Shown here piece by piece: positions 7,485-15,881 of a stretch of 31,319 nucleotides of DNA. Source of the stretch: a virus. The DNA lies in the IMG/VR virus record IMGVR_UViG_3300042935_003511, positions 1 through 31,319 of that record, one strand, 5' to 3'. Position 1 is the first letter of the stretch, and each line of letters opens with the position of its first letter. The translations under genes and the position numbers were made by a program. The notes under the pieces were generated by a model that was not told where the DNA came from, ran no database searches, and saw only the letters and a list, made by a program, of their open reading frames with translations.

Positions 7485-8471
7485 TTAACGGGTCAGTTTG
7501 ATGTTGCCGCGCGGGCGAGTGCCCATGTGCAACGGATTCGACTGTGCCTCACCAGCGACACCCTTATCGAACGGCATACGCTCCAGCTTGCCGTAATAAG
7601 GCACGCCCAAGGTGTTGACCGTTTCCATGTAGTTGGCCGGAGCGAACACGGTTTTGAACAGGCCCGGCACACCTTCTGGCACCAGATAGGCATCGTCATC
7701 ACCAACGAACGGCACGCCAGCGAGCTTGCCACGGTAGCGAATCCAGAGCACGCCAGCGAATTCGAAACCTTGCCGGCGATCACCGCGCAGCGATGCTGCA
7801 GCTTCGTGATTGAGGTAGGTTTCCTTGACCGAGTCAGACGAGATCAGGTCAGCCCAGAAGTTTTTGCCACACCAGGCAATCGCACCGGTACCCGTGGCAT
7901 TACCCAGGGCATCCTCTTGCATGTCCAGTGCTTCGCCGGCGCGAACACTGACATCCACGGTGGCGAAGTCCATCTTCAGCTTCTGCTGCTTGATGCCAAA
8001 CTGGTGAAAGAGATCAACCAGAAGACTGCCGTCCTTGTCGAGAATCTGACCTTTGATCGCACCAATTCGCTGGTACTCGTGAGTCAAGTCGAGCTGTAGA
8101 CGGGTTTTGTTCAAGCGCGCATTGACGACATCCTGCACCCCCTGCAACTCAGTGCGACTGCCGAAGGCTCGAATGCCCTGAATCTCATCGGCCAGAATGC
8201 TAAAGGTTTGCGGCAGGTGAACGCAGTTAAAGGGGATCAGTTGACGCTTGCTGCCGATGACCGTTTGGCCTGGTGCGCCACGTGGGGCCGCCGCTACCAG
8301 TTCAAGTACGTCGCCGTCCTTTTCGATCTGCTGGGTGACAGTGGTGCTGCCCTCTTCGGTGAACAGCCCCGATGCGGCGATCTGCCCAGGGATTTGGTGC
8401 TCTTCGTTGATGGTAGCGAGTAGCGAGGTGACGCTAAACGCGTCGTCTTCAAAAATGGAAATCTCGGCCAT
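7485..8471 (-). CDS. Major capsid protein, lambda gpE family (328 aa)
   Basis: Forms the icosahedral shell. The whole length (328, lambda gpE is 341) and sequence match the phage major capsid protein E family: an N-terminal FSVTSLLATINEEHQIPGQI, central QLIPFNCVHLPQTFSILADE, and C-terminal VPEGVPGLFKTVFAPANYME followed by a conserved TRPRG near the end. It has no long N-terminal scaffold (delta) domain, so scaffolding is probably provided by the C-terminal part of the protease gene. ATG 8471 follows AGGAG. A hairpin (8492-8513) stands just upstream, between it and the decoration gene. Confidence 0.9.
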   Translation of the reverse strand: MAEISIFEDDAFSVTSLLATINEEHQIPGQIAASGLFTEEGSTTVTQQIEKDGDVLELVAAAPRGAPGQTVIGSKRQLIPFNCVHLPQTFSILADEIQGIRAFGSRTELQGVQDVVNARLNKTRLQLDLTHEYQRIGAIKGQILDKDGSLLVDLFHQFGIKQQKLKMDFATVDVSVRAGEALDMQEDALGNATGTGAIAWCGKNFWADLISSDSVKETYLNHEAAASLRGDRRQGFEFAGVLWIRYRGKLAGVPFVGDDDAYLVPEGVPGLFKTVFAPANYMETVNTLGVPYYGKLERMPFDKGVAGEAQSNPLHMGTRPRGNIKLTR

Positions 8472-8491
8472 GGTGGGCTCCTAGAAATGAC

Positions 8492-8513
8492 AAACCCCGC
8501 AATGGCGGGGTTT
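8492..8513 (-). terminator. Strong hairpin upstream of capsid gene
   Basis: A perfect nine-base stem, AAACCCCGC and GCGGGGTTT, with a four-base loop. The minus-strand T-run after it is short, so it may be a weak terminator or a processing/stability element that sets capsid mRNA level. Same stem core as the hairpins at 15968-15990 and 22559-22584. Confidence 0.5.
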
Positions 8514-8541
8514 AGGGTGTCAGGGGTTGAGGGGCAGTGGC

Positions 8542-9177
8542 TCAGGCTCGAATGACAATACCGAGGGCAGCCAAGTCGACTTCGCCAGCAGCATCCAAGC
8601 CGCTCAGCAGGCGCTCGATCACTTCGGCATCGCGCACTACGGCCACGGCGCGAATATCGTTGGTTGTCGCGTCGATAGGTGCGAACAGGATGCCGCTGGC
8701 GGCACGGCGGCCATCGTTGGCACCATCATCATCGTAAGGGGCCCACTCGCCGAGGTTGGCATTCACGGCAATGGTGAAGCCATCATTGACGGCGAAGTCG
8801 ACAGCACCGTCCGCCAGGGTGAAGGTCAAGCCGCCGCCCGTGAACGCGACACCTACGGTGCCGGTACCCACTTCGCGACCCGTCGGGTCAACCAGCGAAT
8901 ACGCACCGCCGTTGGCCACTGCCGCCGTGATGGCCAGCACATAGGTGCCGGTAACAGCTGGGCTGCCAACGACTAAAGCCCCCAAGACACCGTTACCCAC
9001 GTTGCCCGCTTTGGCGGTGGGCACTGCGGCGTTGGCGCTGGTGATCTTGGCGATCAGTGTGCCGGCGGCGACTTTGCCGTTGCCGGCGCTGATGATGACT
9101 TCTTCGCGGCTGCGTGTGCCGCTGGCCTCCGAAAGGAGGAACTCACCGGCGTGTACGCCTTCAATCTTGATGCTCAT
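8542..9177 (-). CDS. Head decoration protein, lambda gpD-like, with insertion (211 aa)
   Basis: It stabilises the expanded capsid at three-fold positions. The N-terminus (GEFLLSEASGTRSREEVII, residues 11-29) and C-terminus (YDDDGANDGRRAASGILFAP then ATTNDIRAVAVVRDAEV) fit the HDPD family, which is usually 110-140 residues. Between them, about residues 55-138, sits an extra Gly/Ala/Val-rich beta segment. Similar insertions occur in other phage decoration proteins and are probably exposed on the capsid surface. ATG 9177 overlaps the protease stop as ATGA and has AAGGAG upstream, so it is translationally coupled. Confidence 0.85.
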   Translation of the reverse strand: MSIKIEGVHAGEFLLSEASGTRSREEVIISAGNGKVAAGTLIAKITSANAAVPTAKAGNVGNGVLGALVVGSPAVTGTYVLAITAAVANGGAYSLVDPTGREVGTGTVGVAFTGGGLTFTLADGAVDFAVNDGFTIAVNANLGEWAPYDDDGANDGRRAASGILFAPIDATTNDIRAVAVVRDAEVIERLLSGLDAAGEVDLAALGIVIRA

Positions 9178-10358
9178 TTATGCGCTCCTTTCGAGGCGTT
9201 TGGTTTGCGGCTGGCATAGATTGCGCCAGGGTCTGCGGCTTTGCTGGCGACCACCGGGAGGTGGTCATCCAACGGGGGTTTGTTGTCGAGCTCGACTTTG
9301 CTGCTGTTGGTTACCACTTTGTCGAATAGCTTGAGCCGGGCTGCATCGGCGTCTAGGCCATCGGTGATCAGCTGTGTGGCCTCCCCCGGCAACTTGGCCA
9401 GCACACACAAGTCGCGCACTGCCTTGGCGCGTACCAGTTGCGCGGTGACAGCTTCCTGACTTTTCAGGCCGCTAGCCTTGATCAGGATCGCCGCAACATT
9501 ACCCAAGCCTGCGGCCTGACAGTCGGCGGTGAGTTGCTCAGCAAGGGCCACTGGATCTACAAGCGGCTCAGTCGGATCAGGTTCGGGAGTTGGATCCGGC
9601 TCTGGGGTGGCAATGGCCAGCAAGTCACGGGCTGCCTGCGGGGTGTTGCGATAACGGTTGAGGATCTTGCCGTGGACGCAGTTGCTGACCTGCGGCAGGC
9701 TGCCGGCCAGCACTTCGTCCACGAAGCCGAGTTCCTTGGCCTCGCTTGGCGTGAGCCAGGTCTCGGCGTCAATTAGGCGCCGCAACTCAGCCTCATCAAT
9801 GGTCAGCGGCCGGCGCTGGTAACTGGCAACGATGCCCTCCAGCGCCTTATCCATCATGTCCGCCATCTTTCGCAGCTCATCGCTGCCACCGGCCATGAAC
9901 GTCCACGGGTTGTGGATCATGAACAGGGCATTGTCGGCCATTTCTACCCGGTGAGCGCCACAGGCGGCCACGCTGCCAGAGCTGAAACAGGCACCAACGA
10001 TGCGCGAAGTAGCCCGCTCGCCCAGCGCAGTTAATGCGTTATGGATGGCGATGCCGTCAAAGAGGTCGCCACCGATGGTGTCGAAATACACCACCACCGG
10101 GGATACGCCGTCATCCTTGGACTTGAGGTCGCGAATGAAGTCGCCTGAGGTGATCCCCCAGTAGCCGATCTCGCCGTAGATGTAGACCTCAATGGTCTTT
10201 TGCTCAGCCTCACCGACCGCACGAATGCTGTACCAGTGCTCGTTCTGCAGATCCGGACCACCGGCCTTGTTCATGATCCGGGGCTGGGCAAGGGTACAAA
10301 CGCCCAGACCAGCCATGGCAACGGCTAGGGCGAGCCGGAAGTTTTGCTTGAGGGTCAT
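9174..10358 (-). CDS. ClpP-like (S14) head maturation protease fused to scaffold-like tail (394 aa)
   Basis: Cleaves capsid assembly proteins during prohead maturation. The protease spans about 40-220: a VVVYFDTIGGDLFDGIAIHN strand, then GACFSSGS with Ser126 as likely nucleophile, His149 in MIHNPW, and an acidic Asp197/Glu199 before WLTPSEAKELGFVDEV. A Pro/Glu/Asp linker at 247-260 leads to a C-terminal helical region (about 265-394) that resembles a scaffold, often fused to such proteases. Residues 1-24 are hydrophobic and end in LGVC, like a signal peptide or lipobox, which is odd for a cytoplasmic phage enzyme. ATG 10358 overlaps the portal stop (ATGA) and has GAGGAAG upstream, so this start is favoured. 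Confidence 0.88.
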   Translation of the reverse strand: MTLKQNFRLALAVAMAGLGVCTLAQPRIMNKAGGPDLQNEHWYSIRAVGEAEQKTIEVYIYGEIGYWGITSGDFIRDLKSKDDGVSPVVVYFDTIGGDLFDGIAIHNALTALGERATSRIVGACFSSGSVAACGAHRVEMADNALFMIHNPWTFMAGGSDELRKMADMMDKALEGIVASYQRRPLTIDEAELRRLIDAETWLTPSEAKELGFVDEVLAGSLPQVSNCVHGKILNRYRNTPQAARDLLAIATPEPDPTPEPDPTEPLVDPVALAEQLTADCQAAGLGNVAAILIKASGLKSQEAVTAQLVRAKAVRDLCVLAKLPGEATQLITDGLDADAARLKLFDKVVTNSSKVELDNKPPLDDHLPVVASKAADPGAIYASRKPNASKGAHK

Positions 10359-11803
10359 TGGTCTTCCTCTTTATCTACCACCTGAATCGCTGTGGCTGTG
10401 GTGTAGTGGAGCCCGAGCTTTTCGGCGCGGGCGTTGTCTTGGGCGTTTTCAGCATCGATTTGCTCGGCGTCATAACCAGTGCGCAGCACGTGCTCACTGC
10501 GGCTGTTAAGGCCGCCGTTGATTTCTTTCAGCTTGCCTTCAACGTCCTGAACCGGATGGATGTAAGCCCAGCCCTGCGGTACCCAGCGCGTGCGCAAGTA
10601 GTCGCGGCGGCGGGCGCTGTAGTCCGCCAGCGCGATGGCACCGGAGAGCACCGCCGTGTCGAGCCACGCGGCACGAACAGGACGGCAGAGCTGAAACACG
10701 TACACGCCAAACTGCAGCTGCTCGATGCGGCGGCGAAAATCGTTAAGCAGCACACGCAACACCCGGTCGCTGATGTTGCCCATGTCGCCCGTCAGCAATT
10801 CATAGGGCAGCCCTACGCCTGCTGCGGCGGCATGTAGCTGCTGTCGCATGAAGTCGACATAGGTGTTGCCGGCGTCTGGCGGGTCGGAGAATTTGACCTC
10901 TTCGCCTTCCATCAGCTCTTGCATGCTGCCGGGCTCAAGCCCTACCAGCGGCGCACCATCGGTGTCCGCTTTGATGGGCTGCCCGGTTAATGGATCGAGC
11001 GCTTGCGGACCCTCGCCGGCCGGTTTGGTGATGAAGCCCGCGAACAGGTTGGAGACCTCTTGCCGGAACAGCACCGCGTCGTCGTAGTTATCCAACGATT
11101 TGAGCCGCAGCAGCACCGGGGCCAAGCGTGGAACACCACGCAGTTGGCCGCCCTCAGTCGGCTCAAAGATGTGCAACACCTCGCTGGCCGCTATCCGGTG
11201 CAGGGCGTTGTAGCTGTAACTGTTGGCTAGCGCATCGCCGGGGTGCGTGGCGTACATCCAGTAAGCAACGCGCTGGCCGATGCCGTTGAACTCAATGCCG
11301 GCGCGGACGATATTGCCGGCGCGAGTCTTAAAGTTTTTATCTAGTGGCACGTACTCAGCCGCGAGCAGTTGAAGCTGCAACGGGACGGCGTAACCGTCCT
11401 CACGCTTGCGGTAGCGAAGCCGCACGAAACACTCGCCGCTCTCCTCCACCATGCGCGAGATCAGTGCTTGTTGACCGTAGAAGTCGGTCAGGCCATCGGC
11501 GTCTGATTCATCCGTCCAGTCTTCCCAAAGCCTGCGAAGGGCGCTGCGAATCGGCGCATCTTCGATCATCGCGCGCGGCGTAATGCCGGTACCGATGATG
11601 CTACTGACGCGTTTATCAATGGCGTTGTAGGCATAGGGGTCGTTGCGTACCGCTGCCCGTGAGCGTTTGCGCAAAGCGGGCAACGCCGGCAAGGCGATGG
11701 TATTAAGCGCGCCCTCGGGGGCATCCCAATCGGCAGCGCGCCGACCAGTACCGGCCCCCTCATAGCTCGCGCGGATTCTTTTTGGCGTTGTAGTGCGTGC
11801 CAT
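10355..11803 (-). CDS. Portal protein, lambda gpB family (482 aa)
   Basis: The dodecameric DNA gate at the capsid vertex. Length and sequence match the lambda-type portal family: ARNDPYAYNAIDKRVSSIIGTGI-like stem start, GECFVRLRYRKR, HIFEPTEGGQLRGVPRLAPV, and the LPYELLTGDMGNISDRVLRVLLNDFRRRI stretch that is highly conserved. C-terminal end is acidic. Its ATG overlaps the gpW-like stop (TGATG). It lies between the joining protein and the protease, the standard order. Confidence 0.92.
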   Translation of the reverse strand: MARTTTPKRIRASYEGAGTGRRAADWDAPEGALNTIALPALPALRKRSRAAVRNDPYAYNAIDKRVSSIIGTGITPRAMIEDAPIRSALRRLWEDWTDESDADGLTDFYGQQALISRMVEESGECFVRLRYRKREDGYAVPLQLQLLAAEYVPLDKNFKTRAGNIVRAGIEFNGIGQRVAYWMYATHPGDALANSYSYNALHRIAASEVLHIFEPTEGGQLRGVPRLAPVLLRLKSLDNYDDAVLFRQEVSNLFAGFITKPAGEGPQALDPLTGQPIKADTDGAPLVGLEPGSMQELMEGEEVKFSDPPDAGNTYVDFMRQQLHAAAAGVGLPYELLTGDMGNISDRVLRVLLNDFRRRIEQLQFGVYVFQLCRPVRAAWLDTAVLSGAIALADYSARRRDYLRTRWVPQGWAYIHPVQDVEGKLKEINGGLNSRSEHVLRTGYDAEQIDAENAQDNARAEKLGLHYTTATAIQVVDKEEDQ

Positions 11804-12027
11804 CAGACCCCCTTGCCGCGACTGTAGAGCCGGGTGATGCGCGGACGCTTCGACTCGGCTGCAATTTCTTGGGAGGCCTGTTTAACGTACTGATCTTCGA
11901 GCATCCGAAGGCTGGCCAGTTGTGCGCGATCCAGTTGCCTATCACCCTTGCGAACCGATTGCCCGTTTTCGAGGATGTCTTTAATCGACGCCCGGACTTC
12001 AGCCAGGCGCTGTTGGGCGCTACTCAT
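11803..12027 (-). CDS. gpW-like head-tail joining protein (74 aa)
   Basis: A small helical protein with the family pattern of gpW: an N-terminal helix (AQQRLAEVRASIKDILENGQ), a SVRKGDRQLDRA turn and a second helix (LASLRMLEDQYVKQASQEIA). Lambda gpW is 68 residues and sits inside the portal-proximal connector. Here, as in lambda, it lies between terminase large subunit and portal. Its TGA overlaps the portal ATG. No alternative family recognised. Confidence 0.8.
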   Translation of the reverse strand: MSSAQQRLAEVRASIKDILENGQSVRKGDRQLDRAQLASLRMLEDQYVKQASQEIAAESKRPRITRLYSRGKGV

Positions 12028-12044
12028 GCAGGGCTCGCTTGGCG

Positions 12045-14009
12045 TTATCGCCGGTTCAGGTAGCCGCTGCTCGAGGAGCGCCGGCGGGAAGTGGGTACGG
12101 CAGGGGCTGGCGATGGCTGACGGGACGCTGGTACAGGATCATCGGCGACGACTGACGACGCAGCGAGATCGGCAAACAAGTTGCCCTGCGATACCGCCGC
12201 GCGCAGCTTCGACCACTCCGCCTCTTTGTAACGATGCAGGCCGAGGTACTGAGCCATGGCTTGGTTGTAAACCAGCAAGTCCAACGCCTCGTTGCGATCA
12301 GCTTTGCCCTTCACCCACTCGATACGCTTGTGCCCCTTCACGTAGCGGGCAATCTTTCGTTCTGCGACCGCCTGCTCGTAAAAATCTGCCGGCAGGTCGT
12401 TGGAGAAATGCAGCGCACCAGGGCCTTCGTTCAACGGGTAACGGTTGTAGATCCAGTCTTTAGCGGTGTCGGTACCGACCATCCAGAGTTCGGCACCGTG
12501 CTTCTCGGTCGTGCCCTTCCAGGTAACGTCCACGCGAGATGGACGCTGGGCGATCACCGGGCGGCCAGACTTGCTGGCACCCTTCACCGCAAAGACGTTA
12601 CGCCAGCGGCGCAGCCGGCAGAACTGATACACCTCATCGGTGTGGTGTCCGCCGGAGTCAACGGCTGTCGCGCAGATAGCCATCTCGACGCCGGACGTAT
12701 GCCGGTACCGAGCCTTTAGTATTTCGTCCAGGGCCAGCCAGGTGCGCTCATCAGAGGGATCACCCATGATGACCTGGTGATCAACAGCCCAGCGCTCCAA
12801 GCCTTCACCCCAGCCGATCACCAGCAGCTCCAGACGGTTGTGCTGGGTGTCCACCGCTGCGGTAAGAATCAGCACACCAGTGGGCGCGGTACCGAGGCGG
12901 TAATCTTCGGCACGCGCCTGTAGTTCGCTGGCCTTGGTCATCTCTTGGGCGCTGTCCCAAAGGCGCGCCAAGCGGGTGTTGTAGAACACCTGCATGGGCT
13001 CAAGGTCGCCTTTGTCCTGCGCTCTTTTGGCTTTGTCGTGTTGTTTGGCTAAGCCCAACCAGCTGACCCAGCCGAGCGGCGCATTGAGCGCGTTCAGGTA
13101 GAAGCCGACTGTTTCGCCATCACCTTCGGCATGGGCGCGCCATTCACCGGCGGCGAGCATTGCGCCCTTGTGGTGTTCATCAATCAAGCAGCCGCACTCA
13201 GGGTTCGCGCAGAGGTATTGCACGCAGCTGTAGTCATCGGTGTACTTGAGGTTTTCCCACTCCAGCACCTGCATCTCGCGGCAATGCGGGCAAGGCACGT
13301 AGTAGTGGCGCTGGTCGCTCTCCGCGAAGAGGTCGGCGATCCGCGAAGCGCCCTTGATAGTCGGCGAGCTGGAAAAGTAAATCTTGGCGTTGCGGCCAAA
13401 CGTCGAGGTACGGGTTTCCGCCAGTTCGATGGGGTCGCCTTCGTTGTCGACGTCCACATCCCAACGATCGACTTCATCGCCGTAAACAAAACGCGCCGCC
13501 AGCTCGGCCAAGTTGGCCGCAGAGCCTGCGGTGGTCGCGTACAGGGTGCCACCCTCAAACTCTTTGGTGTCCATGGTGTTGCGGGCATCGCGTGAGCGGG
13601 CCTTTGCAACCCTTTCGCGCAGCACGGGCGTGGCGTCGATGGTGTGACCGATACGCGCCGAGACACGCTTGGCCAAGCCGAGCGTGGGCAACAGCATCAG
13701 GATGTTCGACGGTGCCATGTGGATGCAGCCGCCGATCCAGTTGAGGGCGATCTGCGTCTTCATCAGCTGCGAGGCCACCATGGTGACCACGCGCTTGCAT
13801 GGGTGAGCCGGTGACAAACAACGCATCGGCTCGCGAGCGTAGGGCGTGCGATCGGTCCGATAGGGGCCAGGCTCAGCAGCACCGGACTCACGCGGGATGC
13901 GCATGTACTCATCAGCCCACTGATCGATCCATAACTCAGGATCAGGGCGCAAGCCGCGCATATATGCCGCCCGGTACGTGGCGGTACCGTCAGCATATGA
14001 TTCGGGCAT
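12045..14009 (-). CDS. terL: Terminase large subunit, GpA family (654 aa)
   Basis: ATP-driven DNA packaging motor and nuclease. Numbering from ATG 14009: a degenerate Walker A SQLMKT at 80-85, FVYGDEVDRWD with the acidic Walker B pair Asp178-Glu179, and a C-terminal nuclease domain with acidic residues in LTAAVDTQHNRLELLVIGWG and ICATAVDSGGHHTDEVYQF. Zinc-ribbon-like CPHC and CANPEC occur in the middle, as often in this family. The longer reading frame starts at 14120 but overlaps TerS and adds unrelated residues, so ATG 14009, five bases after the TerS stop, is chosen; its ribosome site is weak, suggesting coupling. Residues after about 610 are a low-complexity Pro/Ser/Arg tail. Confidence 0.92.
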   Translation of the reverse strand: MPESYADGTATYRAAYMRGLRPDPELWIDQWADEYMRIPRESGAAEPGPYRTDRTPYAREPMRCLSPAHPCKRVVTMVASQLMKTQIALNWIGGCIHMAPSNILMLLPTLGLAKRVSARIGHTIDATPVLRERVAKARSRDARNTMDTKEFEGGTLYATTAGSAANLAELAARFVYGDEVDRWDVDVDNEGDPIELAETRTSTFGRNAKIYFSSSPTIKGASRIADLFAESDQRHYYVPCPHCREMQVLEWENLKYTDDYSCVQYLCANPECGCLIDEHHKGAMLAAGEWRAHAEGDGETVGFYLNALNAPLGWVSWLGLAKQHDKAKRAQDKGDLEPMQVFYNTRLARLWDSAQEMTKASELQARAEDYRLGTAPTGVLILTAAVDTQHNRLELLVIGWGEGLERWAVDHQVIMGDPSDERTWLALDEILKARYRHTSGVEMAICATAVDSGGHHTDEVYQFCRLRRWRNVFAVKGASKSGRPVIAQRPSRVDVTWKGTTEKHGAELWMVGTDTAKDWIYNRYPLNEGPGALHFSNDLPADFYEQAVAERKIARYVKGHKRIEWVKGKADRNEALDLLVYNQAMAQYLGLHRYKEAEWSKLRAAVSQGNLFADLAASSVVADDPVPASRQPSPAPAVPTSRRRSSSSGYLNRR

Positions 14010-14014
14010 GGTTG

Positions 14015-14584
14015 TCAGTTCGTTGGTTTGAGTGCGTTTTCCAGATCCGAGGCGCTGACCCGTTCGGCATCCTCCAATACACGGCGAATACCGGCAGTAA
14101 GGTGGCGCTCGACCTCCCATGAATCGCTCAAGGCCGCCAGCTCTGGGCTGATCTGCTTGGGCAACCCGAGCAACAAGTCACGAAGCATGCGGCCAGTTGC
14201 AAAGGCCGCATGCTCAACCGCTGGAACTTCAGCCAGCTGGCCGTGGCCCTTCCTAAATTCATCTTCGGCAAGCAGGGACAGATAGTGCTCGCGATGCGCC
14301 CGAGCTTTCTGGAAGTCCGGCGCGCCCGGTATTGGCGGCGCAGTAAGTGGTGCGCCTGATTTGACGTGCACAGTGACGCCGCGTTCGATGCGCTCACGCT
14401 CATGCCGATCAGAAACCCCCGTCTTACTGGGGTCAGCCGTCGCGCCGAGTAGCTCATCGGTAGCGGCAACATCAACCTTGCCATCGCCGGTGATCACCAG
14501 ACGGCCCTGCTTAGCCAGCTTGGAGACATAAGGCCGCGACCAACCACGTGCAGCCGCGAATTCAGACTTGCTGAGTTCATTCAT
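14015..14584 (-). CDS. terS: Terminase small subunit, Nu1-like (189 aa)
   Basis: DNA recognition subunit of the packaging enzyme. The N-terminus is a winged-helix/HTH (LSKSEFAAARGWSRPYVSKLAKQGRL, about 4-29) as in lambda Nu1 and phage HTH terminases. A linker, then a helical C-terminal region (about 87-185, with HREHYLSLLAEDEFRKGHGQL) that would contact TerL. Length 189 against 181 for Nu1. ATG 14584 has AGGTGA upstream. It is followed directly by TerL and preceded by a cos-like region, the lambda order. Confidence 0.85.
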   Translation of the reverse strand: MNELSKSEFAAARGWSRPYVSKLAKQGRLVITGDGKVDVAATDELLGATADPSKTGVSDRHERERIERGVTVHVKSGAPLTAPPIPGAPDFQKARAHREHYLSLLAEDEFRKGHGQLAEVPAVEHAAFATGRMLRDLLLGLPKQISPELAALSDSWEVERHLTAGIRRVLEDAERVSASDLENALKPTN

Positions 14585-14766
14585 TTACATCACCTGTTAA
14601 CCGTTTAACTGCTGCGGTTAACCAGTTCACCGCTGTTAACTAACTTCACAACCCAGCCGCTAACAAAGAAACGTGGCCCGAATTACCCTTGTCGGTTTAA
14701 ACGCCCCAGGGGCCCCTGACCGGCATGGGATGTAGCACGCCAGTCACCCAAGGTGGCGACGGCGGT
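14585..14766. other. Candidate cos region upstream of terS
   Basis: A 182-base gap without genes. It holds three GTTAAC sites (14596, 14617, 14635; spacing 21 and 18 bases), matching CTGTTAACCG, CGGTTAACCA and CTGTTAACTA, next to the terS start, and a 12-base perfect palindrome CAGGGGCCCCTG at 14707-14718 farther out. Reading along the minus strand, the order palindrome, repeats, terS is that of lambda cosN, cosB, nu1. The repeats are proposed TerS sites and the palindrome the nick site. Inference from layout; not proved. Confidence 0.45.
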
Positions 14767-15537
14767 CTAGGCAGAGGGTCTGCGCTTGAAGTTGGCAGGC
14801 AGGTTGCCAGTCAAGGCATCAGTGATGGCTTTGTCGATGTTGGCTTCGAGGTTGGCGTCAGCCACTCGCTCCACCACGCCATGGAAGTCCAGGCGGCTCC
14901 GGTACTGCGGATGCTTAACGAACGCCAACACCATCACCACCGTCTTGCCTCGACGTTCGGCTATGCCGATAGGCGTCTTGCCCCGGCGCATAACGAAGAA
15001 GGCCGCAGCGTGCCCCTTGCGAACCGAGCGCGACTTGTCCGAGGCGTTGGCCGTATAACCTGATGTGCCCTCGGCCGCCGACAAGCCCGAGAGGATCTGC
15101 ATCATCTGCCCGCGCCCGAGGTTGCCGTAGGCATCCAGCCTGGCCCCAGCAGCAGGGACGATGAACATGCCGGCAGGCAGGATGTTCTTGGCTCGAAGCA
15201 AGGTCTCGCTCTTCTTCTCGACCCGCGCACCGCCGAACACCTGCGGTGCCACCAAGTCTTCAGGGGCCATGCCTTTGGTGGCTCCGGACTTCTCGTCCTT
15301 GACCCACACGGCGGCGGCCAGTGTCTTGGGCGTTGCATTCAACACCCGCACCGCGTTCAACGTGAATGGTGTGGGCCGGTCGAATACATTGGTCATCTCA
15401 ACAGTGAGTGCTAGTCGTGCCTGGTTGGCTGTGTGGTTCAGTGCATCGGCCAAAGCACGGCCCGGCAGATCGCCAGTCAGCTGACCTAATACAACCAGCG
15501 CCTCGCCAAATCCACTGGCATCAATGCGGGCTTTCAC
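14767..15537 (-). CDS. Phage virion-type protein of unknown function (256 aa)
   Basis: Starts with GTG at 15537 (GTGA overlap with the holin stop), so it is coupled to the holin. A helical N-terminus (ALADALNHTANQARLALTVEMTNVFDRPTPFTLNAV) is followed by beta-rich and Gly/Ala segments, and a basic C-terminus. The FDRPTPFTLNAV region is like that of minor tail or virion proteins of Pseudomonas phages, usually called hypothetical. Its place between holin and terminase, at the right end of a lambda-type linear genome, is odd for a tail component. Role unassigned; the pattern might also suit a virion-associated connector. Confidence 0.6.
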   Translation of the reverse strand: MKARIDASGFGEALVVLGQLTGDLPGRALADALNHTANQARLALTVEMTNVFDRPTPFTLNAVRVLNATPKTLAAAVWVKDEKSGATKGMAPEDLVAPQVFGGARVEKKSETLLRAKNILPAGMFIVPAAGARLDAYGNLGRGQMMQILSGLSAAEGTSGYTANASDKSRSVRKGHAAAFFVMRRGKTPIGIAERRGKTVVMVLAFVKHPQYRSRLDFHGVVERVADANLEANIDKAITDALTGNLPANFKRRPSA

Positions 15538-15881
15538 GGCTGCTTGTCCGGCCCCGGCACTTCACACACGCCAGCCTTCTTGGCCAGCCAGCGCTCGTAC
15601 AGGCCGCTGGCAACATCGGCGCCGAGGCACGCGACCACGCTACCCAAGGCAGCAGCAGCCGAAAGGCTCGAACCCCACGCCGTGGCGAACAACACTGTGG
15701 CGATGCCGAACATGGCCGAGGCACCGAAGCGCAGCAGTACGCGCTTGATCAGCACACCGACCGCCATGCCGGCCGCATCAGCCCGCCACATCTCACCGGT
15801 CAGGCCGGCCAGTGCGACAAGGATCAGTAGCCACGTTGGAAGGTCGGCCAGCGATTGCTGTACCTGCTGCTCAGTCGACAT
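15534..15881 (-). CDS. Holin, LydA / superfamily III-like (115 aa)
   Basis: Small membrane protein that opens the inner membrane at lysis. Residues 15-29 (PTWLLILVALAGLTGEMWRA start) form a first hydrophobic segment, followed by about 52-68 and 72-92, giving three membrane segments; the C-terminus is short and charged. The PTWLLILVALAG/TGEMWRADAAG block is characteristic of LydA-type phage holins in Pseudomonas prophages. ATG 15881 is chosen over an upstream in-frame start because GGAGG lies six bases before it. No endolysin is next to it; lysozyme must lie outside the window or be separated. Confidence 0.82.
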   Translation of the reverse strand: MSTEQQVQQSLADLPTWLLILVALAGLTGEMWRADAAGMAVGVLIKRVLLRFGASAMFGIATVLFATAWGSSLSAAAALGSVVACLGADVASGLYERWLAKKAGVCEVPGPDKQP

